Below, one piece after another: positions 16,101 to 25,388 of a DNA stretch of 64,000 nt. The notes below the pieces were generated by a model, which was not told the DNA's origin, did not search any database, and saw nothing but the letters and a program-made list of their open reading frames with translations. Positions within the stretch are counted from its first letter, which is position 1, and each line of letters starts with the position of its first letter. Made by a program: the position numbers and the translations under genes. The DNA is taken from contig CBDCZI010000022.1 of NCBI GenBank assembly GCA_965224495.1, positions 1-64,000 on the forward strand, read 5' to 3'. This stretch comes from CBDCZI01 sp965224495 (lineage in GTDB: Bacteria > Bacteroidota > Bacteroidia > Cytophagales > JAAEPT01).

Positions 16101-18404
16101 ATGAAAAATAGTATACTTGGTTTACTACTAACCCTAATAACAAGTAGCCTTTTTGCTCAAAGAATAGTCGGTTATATACCTTCTTACCGTTCTGCTGCTA
16201 CAATGGACAACTCTATTGAGTGGTCACATTTGACAGATGCTTATTATTTTGGTGCAGAACCAACCACGACAGGAGACGTAACTGTTGAAGTTATAAGTAG
16301 ACTTAACCACGTAAAGACAAGAGCTACTGAAAATAATATCAATGTGTGGCTATCTATCGGAGGAGATGCTAAATCGGCTAATTTTGCAGGCGTAGCAGCG
16401 AATGCAACTTACCGTCAAACTTTTGCTAACAAATTAGTTTCACTTTGTGCTACACACGGTCTAACAGGTATTGATTTGGATTGGGAATTTCCTACGCCAG
16501 GAACTCAGGCTAATAATTTTGAATTGTTACTACAAAAAATACGTCAAACTTTTGACGCCAATGGTAGTGGGTACAAACTATCTGTAGCGGCAGGAGGTTC
16601 CCCTCAACACGTTCCTTATATTACCTCAGGGTCTTACCAGTACTTAGATTACTTAAATGTAATGTCTTATGACGCTCCTCTATCTTACTCTAATCATTCT
16701 TCTTTACAGTTTTTAAAAGACGGAATGACTGCTTATTACAACAACGGTTGCCCCTATAGTAAAATGTTAGGTGGTGCAGCTTTTTATGCAAAACCAACAA
16801 TTACAGCATACAGTACTATACTTAGCGCTTCTACTAACAAACAAAATACATTTGAAACCGATGGGTCAGGAATGTTGAAATACAATGGGAAAGTTACTCT
16901 TGAGGCTAAAATGGATTACATCAGTAGCAAAGGAGCAGCAGGTATTATTGTTTGGGAAGCAACACACGCTGTAAAAGGACAGTATTCATTATTCAAAGTA
17001 TTGTATGATAAAATCCAAGTAGTAGTACCTGGTACGCCAATCATTACCAATGTAACTTTATCGCCTAGTAGCACAGTAAACACAGGCGATTTAGTGACAA
17101 TTAACGTCACTGCTACTGACGTGGGTGGTTCTATTGCTTCTACAGAAATAAAAGTTGACGGCACAGTAATTACAGGTACAACATGGACAGCAACAACTCC
17201 TGGAGATCATGCGGTGGCTGTAAAAGTAACTGATAATGAAAGCAACGTTTCGGCGGTAGTAACTAGAACAATAACGGTTACTAGTCCAAGTAATGGGAAT
17301 GACGGATTTACTTTAAACAACCTTGATGCTTCATCAAACTGTCTATTAAATTCTGCCCCAAATAACGGTGGAATTATGTCACACGGCACCACAACGGTTG
17401 ACGGACCAAATTACTTACAAACAGCGGGATTGGTTTTAGTATCAGAAGCTACAATACCTACAAATGGTACAGTTACTTGGTTTGCATTACCTGTCGTTTC
17501 TGGTACAGGAGCGTCTGCTACTTGTGATAATTTATACACAACTGCTGGAGGGATTGACTTAACAAACCACCCGAAAGTAACTATTACAGCCAAATCAAAT
17601 ACAGCAGGAGCTGAACTTTCTTTCTTTTTAGGAGGAGAAGGAGAATGGTTCCCAGGTACATCAACATATAACACTGGTACTGGTGTTACTATTGATGCTA
17701 ACTACGTGTTTTCAGCAGCCAATACACTAGAAACATTTACTCTTGACTTTTCTGCATTAGACGCCACAACATGGAATGCATGGGCTTTACGTAATAAAAT
17801 ACAGTCTTATGGTTTTAGTTCGAAGACAGGAAGTGCAACGTTTACTATTACAGAAATAAAAATAGGTTCTCATGCTGGTGGAGCGGTTGTTCCTCCGACA
17901 AATCAACTACCAACAATTTCAAGTATCACGGTTGCACCTTTGGGTACAATCAATGCAGGTGACGAAGTAGCATTTGCTGTAAGTTCAAATGACACAGATG
18001 GTTCAGTTGTTTCTACTCAAATGAAAATGGATGGTAGTGTTATTTACAACCCATGGACAGCAACAGAGGGTGTACATACATTATCCATTACTGTTACTGA
18101 TAACGATGGAGGAGTTTCTAATTCTTTCACTAAGGTTATTACCGTAGCAGGAGTTCTGTCTTTAGAAAATAACACGGCGACTAATGGTTTTAAAGTTTAT
18201 CCTAATCCTGCTCACGGAGTGATTAACTTTAGCTATACAGCAAATGGAGAAGTTTCTATCGAATTATTTAATGCTTTAGGTACTTCTGTGCTGACTACAA
18301 CAGAAAAATCAATAGCTATTAATGGTTTACCTTCAGGGATCTATTTTGCGACATTAAAAATCAATGGTGTCGCTACAACGGTTCAAAGAGTACAGGTACA
18401 ATAA
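16101..18404 (+). CDS. Secreted GH18 chitinase with type IX sorting domain
   Basis: A 767-residue exported glycosidase. I start at the ATG giving MKNSILGLLLTLITSSLFAQ (signal peptide); a TTG lies 9 bases upstream. A GH18 barrel spans about 20-305 with LSIGG (85-88) and the catalytic strand TGIDLDWE (general acid Glu129). The first Asp of the usual DxxDxDxE is Thr here. Then come an Ig/PKD-like domain (about 310-395), a carbohydrate-binding-like domain (about 400-590), a second PKD-like domain (about 605-680) and a C-terminal sorting domain 'FKVYPNPAHGVINF ... LPSGIYFATLKING' (about 690-767). The last part marks it for the type IX system to which SprA (26059) belongs. The substrate is probably chitin or another GlcNAc glycan. 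A terminator follows. Confidence 0.93.
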   Translation: MKNSILGLLLTLITSSLFAQRIVGYIPSYRSAATMDNSIEWSHLTDAYYFGAEPTTTGDVTVEVISRLNHVKTRATENNINVWLSIGGDAKSANFAGVAANATYRQTFANKLVSLCATHGLTGIDLDWEFPTPGTQANNFELLLQKIRQTFDANGSGYKLSVAAGGSPQHVPYITSGSYQYLDYLNVMSYDAPLSYSNHSSLQFLKDGMTAYYNNGCPYSKMLGGAAFYAKPTITAYSTILSASTNKQNTFETDGSGMLKYNGKVTLEAKMDYISSKGAAGIIVWEATHAVKGQYSLFKVLYDKIQVVVPGTPIITNVTLSPSSTVNTGDLVTINVTATDVGGSIASTEIKVDGTVITGTTWTATTPGDHAVAVKVTDNESNVSAVVTRTITVTSPSNGNDGFTLNNLDASSNCLLNSAPNNGGIMSHGTTTVDGPNYLQTAGLVLVSEATIPTNGTVTWFALPVVSGTGASATCDNLYTTAGGIDLTNHPKVTITAKSNTAGAELSFFLGGEGEWFPGTSTYNTGTGVTIDANYVFSAANTLETFTLDFSALDATTWNAWALRNKIQSYGFSSKTGSATFTITEIKIGSHAGGAVVPPTNQLPTISSITVAPLGTINAGDEVAFAVSSNDTDGSVVSTQMKMDGSVIYNPWTATEGVHTLSITVTDNDGGVSNSFTKVITVAGVLSLENNTATNGFKVYPNPAHGVINFSYTANGEVSIELFNALGTSVLTTTEKSIAINGLPSGIYFATLKINGVATTVQRVQVQ

Positions 18405-18494
18405 GGAGCAAAGTAAGTTTAAGGGTCTTTTATTTTCAGTAAATATTTGAGTCACTCGAAAGAGGAAGGATTTATTTGTAAATACCCCTACGAC

Positions 18495-18532
18495 AAACCG
18501 AGCCGTCTTTATTTAAGACGGCTCGGTTTTTT
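18495..18532 (+). terminator. Rho-independent terminator of the chitinase gene
   Basis: A 15-bp perfect stem AAACCGAGCCGTCTT / AAGACGGCTCGGTTT with a TATTT loop and a following T run. It is 91 bases past the chitinase stop. The rest of the 280-bp gap to the dihydroorotase gene holds no ORF. Confidence 0.92.
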
Positions 18533-18684
18533 GTCTTGATCCAATAAAACAACCAAAAAGAAATGAGGTGCGTCTTTCATAATTAAAGGGGCAGATGATT
18601 AACTGTAGTTCAAAAGTAGTATTTTTACATAAAACAAATTCACTCTGTACCGAGAATTTATTTGGTGCTTAAGCAAGTAATAAG

Positions 18685-20019
18685 ATGAGCAATATATTAA
18701 TCAAAAACGCAAAAATCGTCAATGAAGGGCAAATTATCGAAAGTGATTTGTTAATTTCAAACGGACGTATTGAAAAGGTAGCACCCAATATCACACCGAC
18801 AAACGAGGAGGTTATTGATGCCAAAGGGAAATATTTACTACCAGGTGCAATTGATGACCAAGTACATTTTAGAGACCCAGGAGTTACTTATAAAGCTGAT
18901 ATCTATACCGAATCAAGAGCAGCCGTTGCCGGAGGGATTACTTCTTTTATGGAAATGCCCAATACTGTCCCTAATGCTTTGACGCAAGAATTATTGGAAG
19001 ATAAATACAATTTGGGAGCATCAAAATCGTTGGCTAACTACTCCTTTTACATGGGAGCTTCGAACGAAAACATTGAAGAGGTTTTGAAAACAGATAAAGA
19101 AAAAGTCTGTGGTGTAAAAGTGTTTATGGGCTCGTCAACGGGAAATATGTTGGTAGATAGTGAGAAAACATTAACGAATATTTTTTCAAAACTAGATCAT
19201 CTTATCGCAACACATTGCGAAGACGAAGCGACGATACGTAAAAACACAGCTATTTTCAAAGAAAAGTACGGTGACAATATGCCGATCAAATACCATCCTC
19301 AAATTAGAAACAATGAGGCTTGTTATTTATCGTCTTCGTTAGCCGTTCGTTTGGCAAAGAAGCACGGAACACGTTTGAATATTTTACATTTATCTTCAGC
19401 AGAAGAAATGGATTTATTCGATAACACCATTCCTTTGGCGGAAAAGAAAATCACGGCGGAAGTTTGTATTCACCACATGTGGTTTACGGACGAAGATTAC
19501 GATGAAAAAGGAACGTATATCAAATGGAACCCTGCGGTGAAATCTCAGAAAGACCAAGACGCTATATGGAAGGCAATCAAAGATGGTCGTATAGATATTA
19601 TAGCTACCGACCACGCACCTCATACAGCAGAAGAAAAAGACAATAACTATTGGGATGCCCCGTCAGGAGGGCCTTTGGTACAACACGCAATGCCTGCATT
19701 GTTTGATTTTTATCATCAAGGAAAACTTTCTTTAGAAGACATTGTACAGAAGATTTGTCACAATGTAGCTATTGCATTTAAAGTACGCGAGCGAGGATAT
19801 ATCAGAGAAGGGTACTGGGCAGATTTAATGTTGGTAGACTTGGATTCGCCTTGGGAGGTAACCAAAAGTAACATTTTGTACAAATGTAAATGGTCACCTT
19901 TTGAAGGACATAAATTCAAATCATCAATTACACATACTTTTGTAAATGGGAACTTGGTTTACGAAAACGGAAAAGTTATCGAAGGTACAAATGGACAACG
20001 TTTGTTATTTAATAACTAA
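18685..20019 (+). CDS. pyrC: Dihydroorotase, Bacteroidota type
   Basis: A 444-residue amidohydrolase of pyrimidine synthesis that interconverts carbamoyl-aspartate and dihydroorotate. Metal-site motifs: DDQVHFRDPG (56-65), the carboxylated-lysine segment GVKVFMGSSTGN, THCED, ILHLSS and IATDHAPHTAEEK. The first metal motif is QxH (Gln59, His61) where most amidohydrolases have HxH. From memory this Gln is shared by other Bacteroidota dihydroorotases, so it is probably a lineage feature rather than a defect. The length fits the class I enzyme. It is monocistronic, with its own terminator. Confidence 0.92.
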   Translation: MSNILIKNAKIVNEGQIIESDLLISNGRIEKVAPNITPTNEEVIDAKGKYLLPGAIDDQVHFRDPGVTYKADIYTESRAAVAGGITSFMEMPNTVPNALTQELLEDKYNLGASKSLANYSFYMGASNENIEEVLKTDKEKVCGVKVFMGSSTGNMLVDSEKTLTNIFSKLDHLIATHCEDEATIRKNTAIFKEKYGDNMPIKYHPQIRNNEACYLSSSLAVRLAKKHGTRLNILHLSSAEEMDLFDNTIPLAEKKITAEVCIHHMWFTDEDYDEKGTYIKWNPAVKSQKDQDAIWKAIKDGRIDIIATDHAPHTAEEKDNNYWDAPSGGPLVQHAMPALFDFYHQGKLSLEDIVQKICHNVAIAFKVRERGYIREGYWADLMLVDLDSPWEVTKSNILYKCKWSPFEGHKFKSSITHTFVNGNLVYENGKVIEGTNGQRLLFNN

Positions 20020-20042
20020 TTATATTAGTCTTCTACCTAACA

Positions 20043-20079
20043 AAATCCCAATTGCTATTTTAGTGGTTGGGATTTTTTT
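20043..20079 (+). terminator. Rho-independent terminator of the dihydroorotase gene
   Basis: A 9-bp stem AAATCCCAA / TTGGGATTT with a 15-base loop and a T7 run, 23 bases beyond the stop codon. Confidence 0.85.
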
Positions 20080-20141
20080 GTTAAATGTTTGGAGCATCCC
20101 CTTTTAATCAACTGATTTTTAAGTGGTGGTTAGTTAAAATA

Positions 20142-20312
20142 TCGATAGATAAGAAGATAGCCGACAATAAGTCAGAGCGGGTCGGGCTTTCGGCTATATC
20201 TTTGTGGTCTATGTATCACTTCTTTTTATTACACTTACAGCAAACAGTAGTATAGGAAGAGTATTGTTCTTTATTTTTGACCACAAAGGATGTCGCCTCT
20301 ATCCCTATGCCG
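20142..20312 (+). repeat. Dispersed intergenic element, copy B (long-loop form)
   Basis: TCGATAG, TAGCCGAC, then GGGTCGGGCTTTCGGCTA (20179-20196). The hairpin arms are CTTTGTGGTC (20200-20209) and GACCACAAAG (20279-20288), separated by a 69-base loop, then GGAT..CGCCTCTATCCCTATGCCG. The arms differ in sequence from copies A and C yet still pair perfectly, which is compensatory change. The TAGCCGA/TCGGCTA pair around the G-rich box could form an outer helix. It fills most of the 302-bp gap between the convergent pyrC and aat genes. Confidence 0.82.
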
Positions 20313-20321
20313 AAGGAACGT

Positions 20322-20996
20322 CTAAAACAAAGTGGTATCTAATTTTTCGTTACCACACGTTTCTAAGTATCTTTTAAAATCATTCATCGAGATATGTTCT
20401 GCACCTAAACTTTCCAAATGAGGTGTGTGTACTTGGCAATCTATCATTTCAAAACCTTTCGCTTTTAAAAACTGAACAAGTGTGATAAATGCGTACTTGG
20501 AAGCATTGCTTTCTGTGGCAAACATCGATTCTCCAAAAAAACATTTACCTATACAGACACCATACAACCCACCGACTAAAACGCCCTCTTTCCATGTTTC
20601 TACCGAGTGAACCCAACCTTTTTGGTGTAATTTTGTGTAAGCCTGTTTCATCTCTTCATCTATCCATGTACCTTCTTGATCGTTGCGGTAGATGGTTTTG
20701 CAATTAGAAATCACGTCATCAAAGGCTCGGTTTATGGTTACTTCAAATGCCTTTTTATTAAAAAGAGAGCGCATACTTTTAGATACTTTTAATTTGTCTG
20801 TGTAAAGAACAAAACGAGGATTAGGAGCCCACCAAACAATAGGTTCGTCTTCGCTGTACCACGGAAAAATGCCTGATTTGTAAGCCAACAACAGACGTGC
20901 AGAAGACAAATCACCACCGATAGCTAATACACCGTCTTGGTCAGCGTGTTCAACAGGAGGGAAGATTAGTTTTTCTGATAAATAGTAGATAGGCAT
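20322..20996 (-). CDS. aat: Leucyl/phenylalanyl-tRNA-protein transferase
   Basis: A 224-residue enzyme that adds Leu or Phe from aminoacyl-tRNA to proteins with basic N-termini, marking them for the N-degron pathway. Family motifs: FPPVEHADQDGVLAIGGDL (12-30), GIFPWYSEDEPIVWWAPNPR (about 39-58), GTWIDEEMKQAYTKLHQKGWVHSVE and 'LVGGLYGVCIGKCFFGESMF' (about 135-155). The length is typical (about 210-235). It is convergent with pyrC and divergent from the MORN/cytochrome gene, 102 bp away. Confidence 0.95.
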   Translation of the reverse strand: MPIYYLSEKLIFPPVEHADQDGVLAIGGDLSSARLLLAYKSGIFPWYSEDEPIVWWAPNPRFVLYTDKLKVSKSMRSLFNKKAFEVTINRAFDDVISNCKTIYRNDQEGTWIDEEMKQAYTKLHQKGWVHSVETWKEGVLVGGLYGVCIGKCFFGESMFATESNASKYAFITLVQFLKAKGFEMIDCQVHTPHLESLGAEHISMNDFKRYLETCGNEKLDTTLF

Positions 20997-21098
20997 GGGG
21001 CTTTTGACAAAGAAGAATAGAAAGACAAAGGTAAGTTTAAATTTTAGAAGAATTTTATTTGTACCTTAACCTTATAAAATATTTTTAACTCTTAAAAG

Positions 21099-21812
21099 AT
21101 GCTTGTTAAATCAATCAAAGTACTTTCTATTCTTGTGGTGGCAGTTGTACTTGTTAGTGTATTTGTTCAGGTAAGCGATTTTTCAGTAGCTGAACCCAAC
21201 CACCGTTCGACCAAGTTTGCAAGACAAAGTAACGGTGCTTTTATTGAATATTACCAAAACGGTAAAATAGCCTCCGAAGAGTTTTATAAAGACGGTTTTC
21301 GTTATGGTAAATGGCGGTTTTATTACGAAGATGGGACATTGAAACAAGAATTAAACTACACTAAAGGTTCGTTAGATGGAGAGCAACGTTATTTTTCAAT
21401 ACAAGGACAGATTATTTACACCGAAAATTTTGAAGAAGGGGAGTTACAAAATCAGACAATAAAAAATGATTCACTTTACCAATACGAAGTTCGCTTGTTG
21501 TCTAATGGAAAACTACTCTTTGAACAAAGGTGTGTGAATTGTCACTTGAGTAAAAAAGGAAAGGTTATTCGTCCGTATTATTTACAAAAAATGTCAGGGG
21601 ATAGTTTATCTGTGGATACGTTGCTTGTTGATTATTTAAACAAAATACATACAGATACCTTAGATCCTTTTCAGCTCGATTCATTGTCATCGTATGATGC
21701 CCATGCTATCATTCATTACATAGATAAACAATACCAAACAGCCCAAAGGCGACCCAAACAAGCTGTACGATTAAGAAAAATACGCATCAATAAAAAAACA
21801 CCTCAGTTATAA
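21099..21812 (+). CDS. MORN-variant repeats fused to a cytochrome c heme motif
   Basis: A 237-residue exported protein: N-terminal hydrophobic anchor (about 8-26), MORN-variant repeats (about 47-118; 'YYQNGKIASEEFYKDGFRYGKWRFYYEDGTLKQEL'), then a small cytochrome c-like domain with CVNCH (145-149). The domain ends in a typical C-terminal helix, 'LSSYDAHAIIHYIDKQY' (about 203-219). A distal Met ligand may be Met160 (YLQKMSG), but this is a guess. The protein ends in a basic tail. It heads a compact run of genes (DUF4286, DUF4837, maeB, ruvA). Electron transfer or redox sensing in the periplasm is possible; no partner is evident. Confidence 0.7.
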   Translation: MLVKSIKVLSILVVAVVLVSVFVQVSDFSVAEPNHRSTKFARQSNGAFIEYYQNGKIASEEFYKDGFRYGKWRFYYEDGTLKQELNYTKGSLDGEQRYFSIQGQIIYTENFEEGELQNQTIKNDSLYQYEVRLLSNGKLLFEQRCVNCHLSKKGKVIRPYYLQKMSGDSLSVDTLLVDYLNKIHTDTLDPFQLDSLSSYDAHAIIHYIDKQYQTAQRRPKQAVRLRKIRINKKTPQL

Positions 21813-21845
21813 TTGCTTAACTTTGTGTTTTAAAAGAAGGAAACA

Positions 21846-22154
21846 ATGTTTATATATAATATTACGTTTGCTATTTCGGACGAATTAGCGGTTAAAGAAT
21901 GGTTGGCATTTATAAAAGAAGACTACCTTGATTTGGCTGTAAAGACACAATTGTTCAGAGAGTACAAAGTTTTGGGTTTGTTGAGAGCAGAGCATGGCGA
22001 CGCAGGTACTACCTTTGCGTGTCAGTTAGAAACAGATACGATGGCTAAAATCACTCAGTTTGAAAGTGAGGAAAAAGCGAAATTGGATACTATGTTGAAA
22101 CAAAAATTTGGAGAAAAATGTCTTTCGTTCGTTACTATTTTAGCAAAGTTTTAA
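21846..22154 (+). CDS. DUF4286 family protein
   Basis: A 102-residue soluble protein (MFIYNITFAISDELAVKEWLAFIKEDYLDLAVKT ... KFGEKCLSFVTILAKF) that fits the DUF4286 pattern: an 'YN(V/I)T' start, a WL.(w/f)I..e.L segment and a ferredoxin-like length. The function of the family is unknown. The last 37 bases overlap the start of the next gene in another frame, which suggests translational coupling. Confidence 0.8.
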   Translation: MFIYNITFAISDELAVKEWLAFIKEDYLDLAVKTQLFREYKVLGLLRAEHGDAGTTFACQLETDTMAKITQFESEEKAKLDTMLKQKFGEKCLSFVTILAKF

Positions 22155-23131
22155 TACTTTTTTTTTTAGTTTTTCTTTCGTCTTGCAGTTTGTTGGAAGA
22201 AGAGAAAATTGAAGCCAAACGTAACCTGTGGTTTGAAAACAATGTACAGCAATTAGATCAATTGTTTGTTGCTGATAGTACGGTGTTAGGAGATAGTTTA
22301 AAAAGCTGGTTAAGTACAAAAGAGCGTTTTTTGAACCAATACGAACCATTTTGTGCTTTAGTAAACAAACCAAACGAGGCAGTTTATCAGGTGGAGTTTA
22401 TTCAAAAAACGTTAGCCAAAAAGGTGTATGAAATAAACAGGAAAGCCAATAAAATTGAGGTGTCTTACACTAATAAATCAATTTTGTTGGCTCAGAAATT
22501 TGACTTTCTAAATGACTTAAAAAAAACATGCCATGAGTTGTTTATTAATCAACGAAAAAATACCTTACTTCAATCAGGCTACTTGAAAAAAGAATTTGAA
22601 GAGCTCAATAAATACCACCCTTGGAGTTTGAAATTGCCTGATGACTTTAAAATAGTCAGACACAAAGAAAATTTCCTTTGGATTCGTACAGAAACGGTTA
22701 GCCAACACAGTCATATCTTAATACATAAAGCACCTTATGTTTCTGATGAGCAGTTTGCGCTCAGTTCATTAATCAAGTTAAGAGATTCGTTAGCTCAACG
22801 AAATATTTTGTATAGGAAAAATGATTCTACAACTTATATGGAAACAGAATTCTATTTTCCTGTTACAAGTGAGACAATTTCGATAGAAGGGTTTTACGTA
22901 AAGCGTACGGAGGGAGCTTGGACAATTCGTAAGAAAACGAAAAAAGGAATCGCTTTAGGAGGACTTTATATCGGCTATGCTTTGGTTGATGCGACGGCAC
23001 CAAAAGATTTTTATTATTTAGAGGCTTTTTTTAGTGCACCAAATGTTAATAAGTTACCGTTTATTCGTACTTTGGAGGCTATTTTGAAAACTTTCCAACT
23101 TAACCGTACGGATTATGAGCAACGATACTAA
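22118..23131 (+). CDS. DUF4837 family lipoprotein
   Basis: A 337-residue lipoprotein: the signal MSFVRYYFSKVLILFFLVFLSSC has its lipobox Cys at 23. A mostly helical N-terminal half and a DUF4837-like C-terminal half follow ('LKLPDDFKIVRHKENFLWIRTETVSQHSHILIHKAPY', 'WTIRKKTKKGIALGGLYIGYALVDATAPKDFYYLEAFFSAPN'). The function is unknown; it is found across Bacteroidota. The start overlaps DUF4286 by 37 bp, and the stop overlaps the malic enzyme start by 17 bp. Confidence 0.82.
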   Translation: MSFVRYYFSKVLILFFLVFLSSCSLLEEEKIEAKRNLWFENNVQQLDQLFVADSTVLGDSLKSWLSTKERFLNQYEPFCALVNKPNEAVYQVEFIQKTLAKKVYEINRKANKIEVSYTNKSILLAQKFDFLNDLKKTCHELFINQRKNTLLQSGYLKKEFEELNKYHPWSLKLPDDFKIVRHKENFLWIRTETVSQHSHILIHKAPYVSDEQFALSSLIKLRDSLAQRNILYRKNDSTTYMETEFYFPVTSETISIEGFYVKRTEGAWTIRKKTKKGIALGGLYIGYALVDATAPKDFYYLEAFFSAPNVNKLPFIRTLEAILKTFQLNRTDYEQRY

Positions 23132-25388
23132 AAAACAAGAAGCATTAGATTACCACACCGCTGGTCAGGCAGGTAAGATAGAGGTTGTACCAACTAAAAT
23201 GCTCTCTTCTCAAAGAGATTTGGCATTGGCGTATTCGCCAGGAGTTGCTTACCCTTGTTTAGCGATTGCTGAAAACAAAGATGACGTTTATAAATACACC
23301 GCCAAAGGAAACCTTGTAGGTGTTGTGACCAACGGAACAGCAGTATTGGGCTTAGGGAATATTGGTCCTGAAGCATCAAAACCCGTAATGGAAGGAAAAG
23401 GTGTGTTGTTCAAGAAATTTGCAGGTATTGATGTTTTCGATATTGAATTGGACAGCAATGACCCTGACGAATTTATTAAAATAGTAAAAGCATTAGAACC
23501 TACTTTTGGAGGAGTCAACCTCGAAGATATTAAAGCACCTGAGAGTTTTAAAATAGAGCAAGAGTTAAGAGAAAAAATGAATATCCCTGTGATGCATGAT
23601 GACCAACATGGGACAGCGATTATTTCGGCAGCAGCCTTGATTAATGCGTTAGAAGTTGCAGGGAAAAAGCTAGATAAAGTGAGAATTGTAGTAAATGGAG
23701 CGGGAGCGGCAGCTACCTCTTGTACTTTACTGTATATTTCTTTGGGAGCTAAGAAAGAAAACATTGTAATGTTGGATAGTAAAGGCGTTATCCGAAAAGA
23801 CAGAGAAAATTTAACACCTGAAAAAGGGCAATTTGCTACGGCAAGAGATATCAGAACAATTGATGAGGCGATGCAAGATGCAGATGTTTTTATTGGATTA
23901 AGTAAGGGTGATGTAGTGTCGCCAGCAAACTTACTTAGTATGAGTAAAGACCCTATTGTATTTGCTTTAGCTAACCCAGACCCAGAGATAGCTTACGATT
24001 TGGCAATCGCTACTCGTGATGATATTATTATGGCTACAGGTCGTTCTGACCATCCTAATCAGGTGAATAATGTGTTAGGGTTCCCATTTATTTTCCGTGG
24101 TGCCTTAGATTGTATGGCAACAGAAATCAACGAACACATGAAGGAAGCAACGGTAAAAGCGTTGGCAGAAATGGCAAAAGAACCAGTTCCTGAAATGGTA
24201 GTTAAAGCTTACGGAGGAAAACCAATTGCTTTTGGTAAAGAATATTTGATACCTAAACCTTTAGATTCTCGTTTGATTACACGTATTTCTCCTGCAGTAG
24301 CAAAGGCTGCAATGGAAAGTGGTGTAGCCAAAAAACAAATCTTGGATTGGGGTGAATACGAAAATGATTTGCACCGAAGAGTTGGTTCTGACCAACGTTT
24401 GATGTCTCGTGTGATTAGCCGAGCAAAAAAAGATCCTAAAAGAGTTGTTTTTGCAGAAGCAGATAACGAAAAAATATTACGTGCCGCTTACATGGCTAAA
24501 GAAGACGGGATTTGTGAACCAATCTTATTGGGGAATAAAGAAAGAATCAATCAACTTTTAGAAGAGCATAAAATCAGCTTGCGTGATTGTTTGATTTTAG
24601 ACCCAAGTTTTGAGAAAGAAAAAAGAGAACAATACGGCGATATTCTTTACGAAAAAAGAAAACGTAAAGGGTTGAATCGTAAAGAAGCCCATAAAATAAT
24701 GAATGGGAGAAATTATTTTGGCGCAGCGATGGTTGAGTCGAAAGATGCTGACGCAATGATTTCGGGATTGACAAGAGATTATCCGTCAACAGTAATTCCA
24801 GCAATGGAGTTGATAGGGAAAAATGATAACACAGACCGTATTGCAGGAATGTACGTCATGCAAACACGTATGGGACCTTTGTTTTTTGCTGATACGACCT
24901 TAAATATTAACCCAACAGCTGAAGAATTAGTCGATATTGCGGTATCAACGTCAAGAATTGTTAAGTTTTTGGATTACGAACCAAGATTAGCAATGATTTC
25001 GTACTCTAATTTTGGAGCAGCGAAAGGTGAAGAACCGAAAAAAATGGCTAAAGCAGCGGCTATTTTGAAAGAGAAATACCCTGATATGATTGTTGATGGT
25101 GAAATGCAAGCAAATATTGCTTTGAATGCAGAGTTGCAACAAGAACTGTATCCATTTAGTGCATGTGCCGAAAAAGGAGCAAACACATTAATTTTCCCTA
25201 ATCTGTCGGCAGGAAATATAGCTTACAAATTGGTGATGGAAACGGGACATACCGAAGCAATTGGTCCGATTTTGATGGGGATGAAAAAACCCGTACATAT
25301 CCTGCAATTAGGAAGTTCGGTAAGAGATATTTTGAACATGGTGGCAATTGCAGTAATTGACGCACAAGAACACGAAAAAGAAGATTAA
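23115..25388 (+). CDS. maeB: NADP-dependent malic enzyme with phosphotransacetylase domain
   Basis: A 757-residue two-domain protein that decarboxylates malate to pyruvate. The malic enzyme part (1-about 410) has RDLALAYSPGVAYPC, HDDQHGTAIISAAAL (catalytic metal site), the NAD(P) fold VVNGAGAAATSC and ANPDPEI. Residues about 430-757 form a phosphotransacetylase-like domain (KRVVFAEADNEKILRAAYMA ... GAMQ-type 'DMIVDGEMQANIALNAEL' ... NTLIFPNLSAGNIAYKL), which in MaeB regulates the enzyme by acetyl-CoA. The length matches MaeB (about 760). Its stop codon overlaps the ruvA start by one base (TAATG). Confidence 0.95.
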   Translation: MSNDTKKQEALDYHTAGQAGKIEVVPTKMLSSQRDLALAYSPGVAYPCLAIAENKDDVYKYTAKGNLVGVVTNGTAVLGLGNIGPEASKPVMEGKGVLFKKFAGIDVFDIELDSNDPDEFIKIVKALEPTFGGVNLEDIKAPESFKIEQELREKMNIPVMHDDQHGTAIISAAALINALEVAGKKLDKVRIVVNGAGAAATSCTLLYISLGAKKENIVMLDSKGVIRKDRENLTPEKGQFATARDIRTIDEAMQDADVFIGLSKGDVVSPANLLSMSKDPIVFALANPDPEIAYDLAIATRDDIIMATGRSDHPNQVNNVLGFPFIFRGALDCMATEINEHMKEATVKALAEMAKEPVPEMVVKAYGGKPIAFGKEYLIPKPLDSRLITRISPAVAKAAMESGVAKKQILDWGEYENDLHRRVGSDQRLMSRVISRAKKDPKRVVFAEADNEKILRAAYMAKEDGICEPILLGNKERINQLLEEHKISLRDCLILDPSFEKEKREQYGDILYEKRKRKGLNRKEAHKIMNGRNYFGAAMVESKDADAMISGLTRDYPSTVIPAMELIGKNDNTDRIAGMYVMQTRMGPLFFADTTLNINPTAEELVDIAVSTSRIVKFLDYEPRLAMISYSNFGAAKGEEPKKMAKAAAILKEKYPDMIVDGEMQANIALNAELQQELYPFSACAEKGANTLIFPNLSAGNIAYKLVMETGHTEAIGPILMGMKKPVHILQLGSSVRDILNMVAIAVIDAQEHEKED

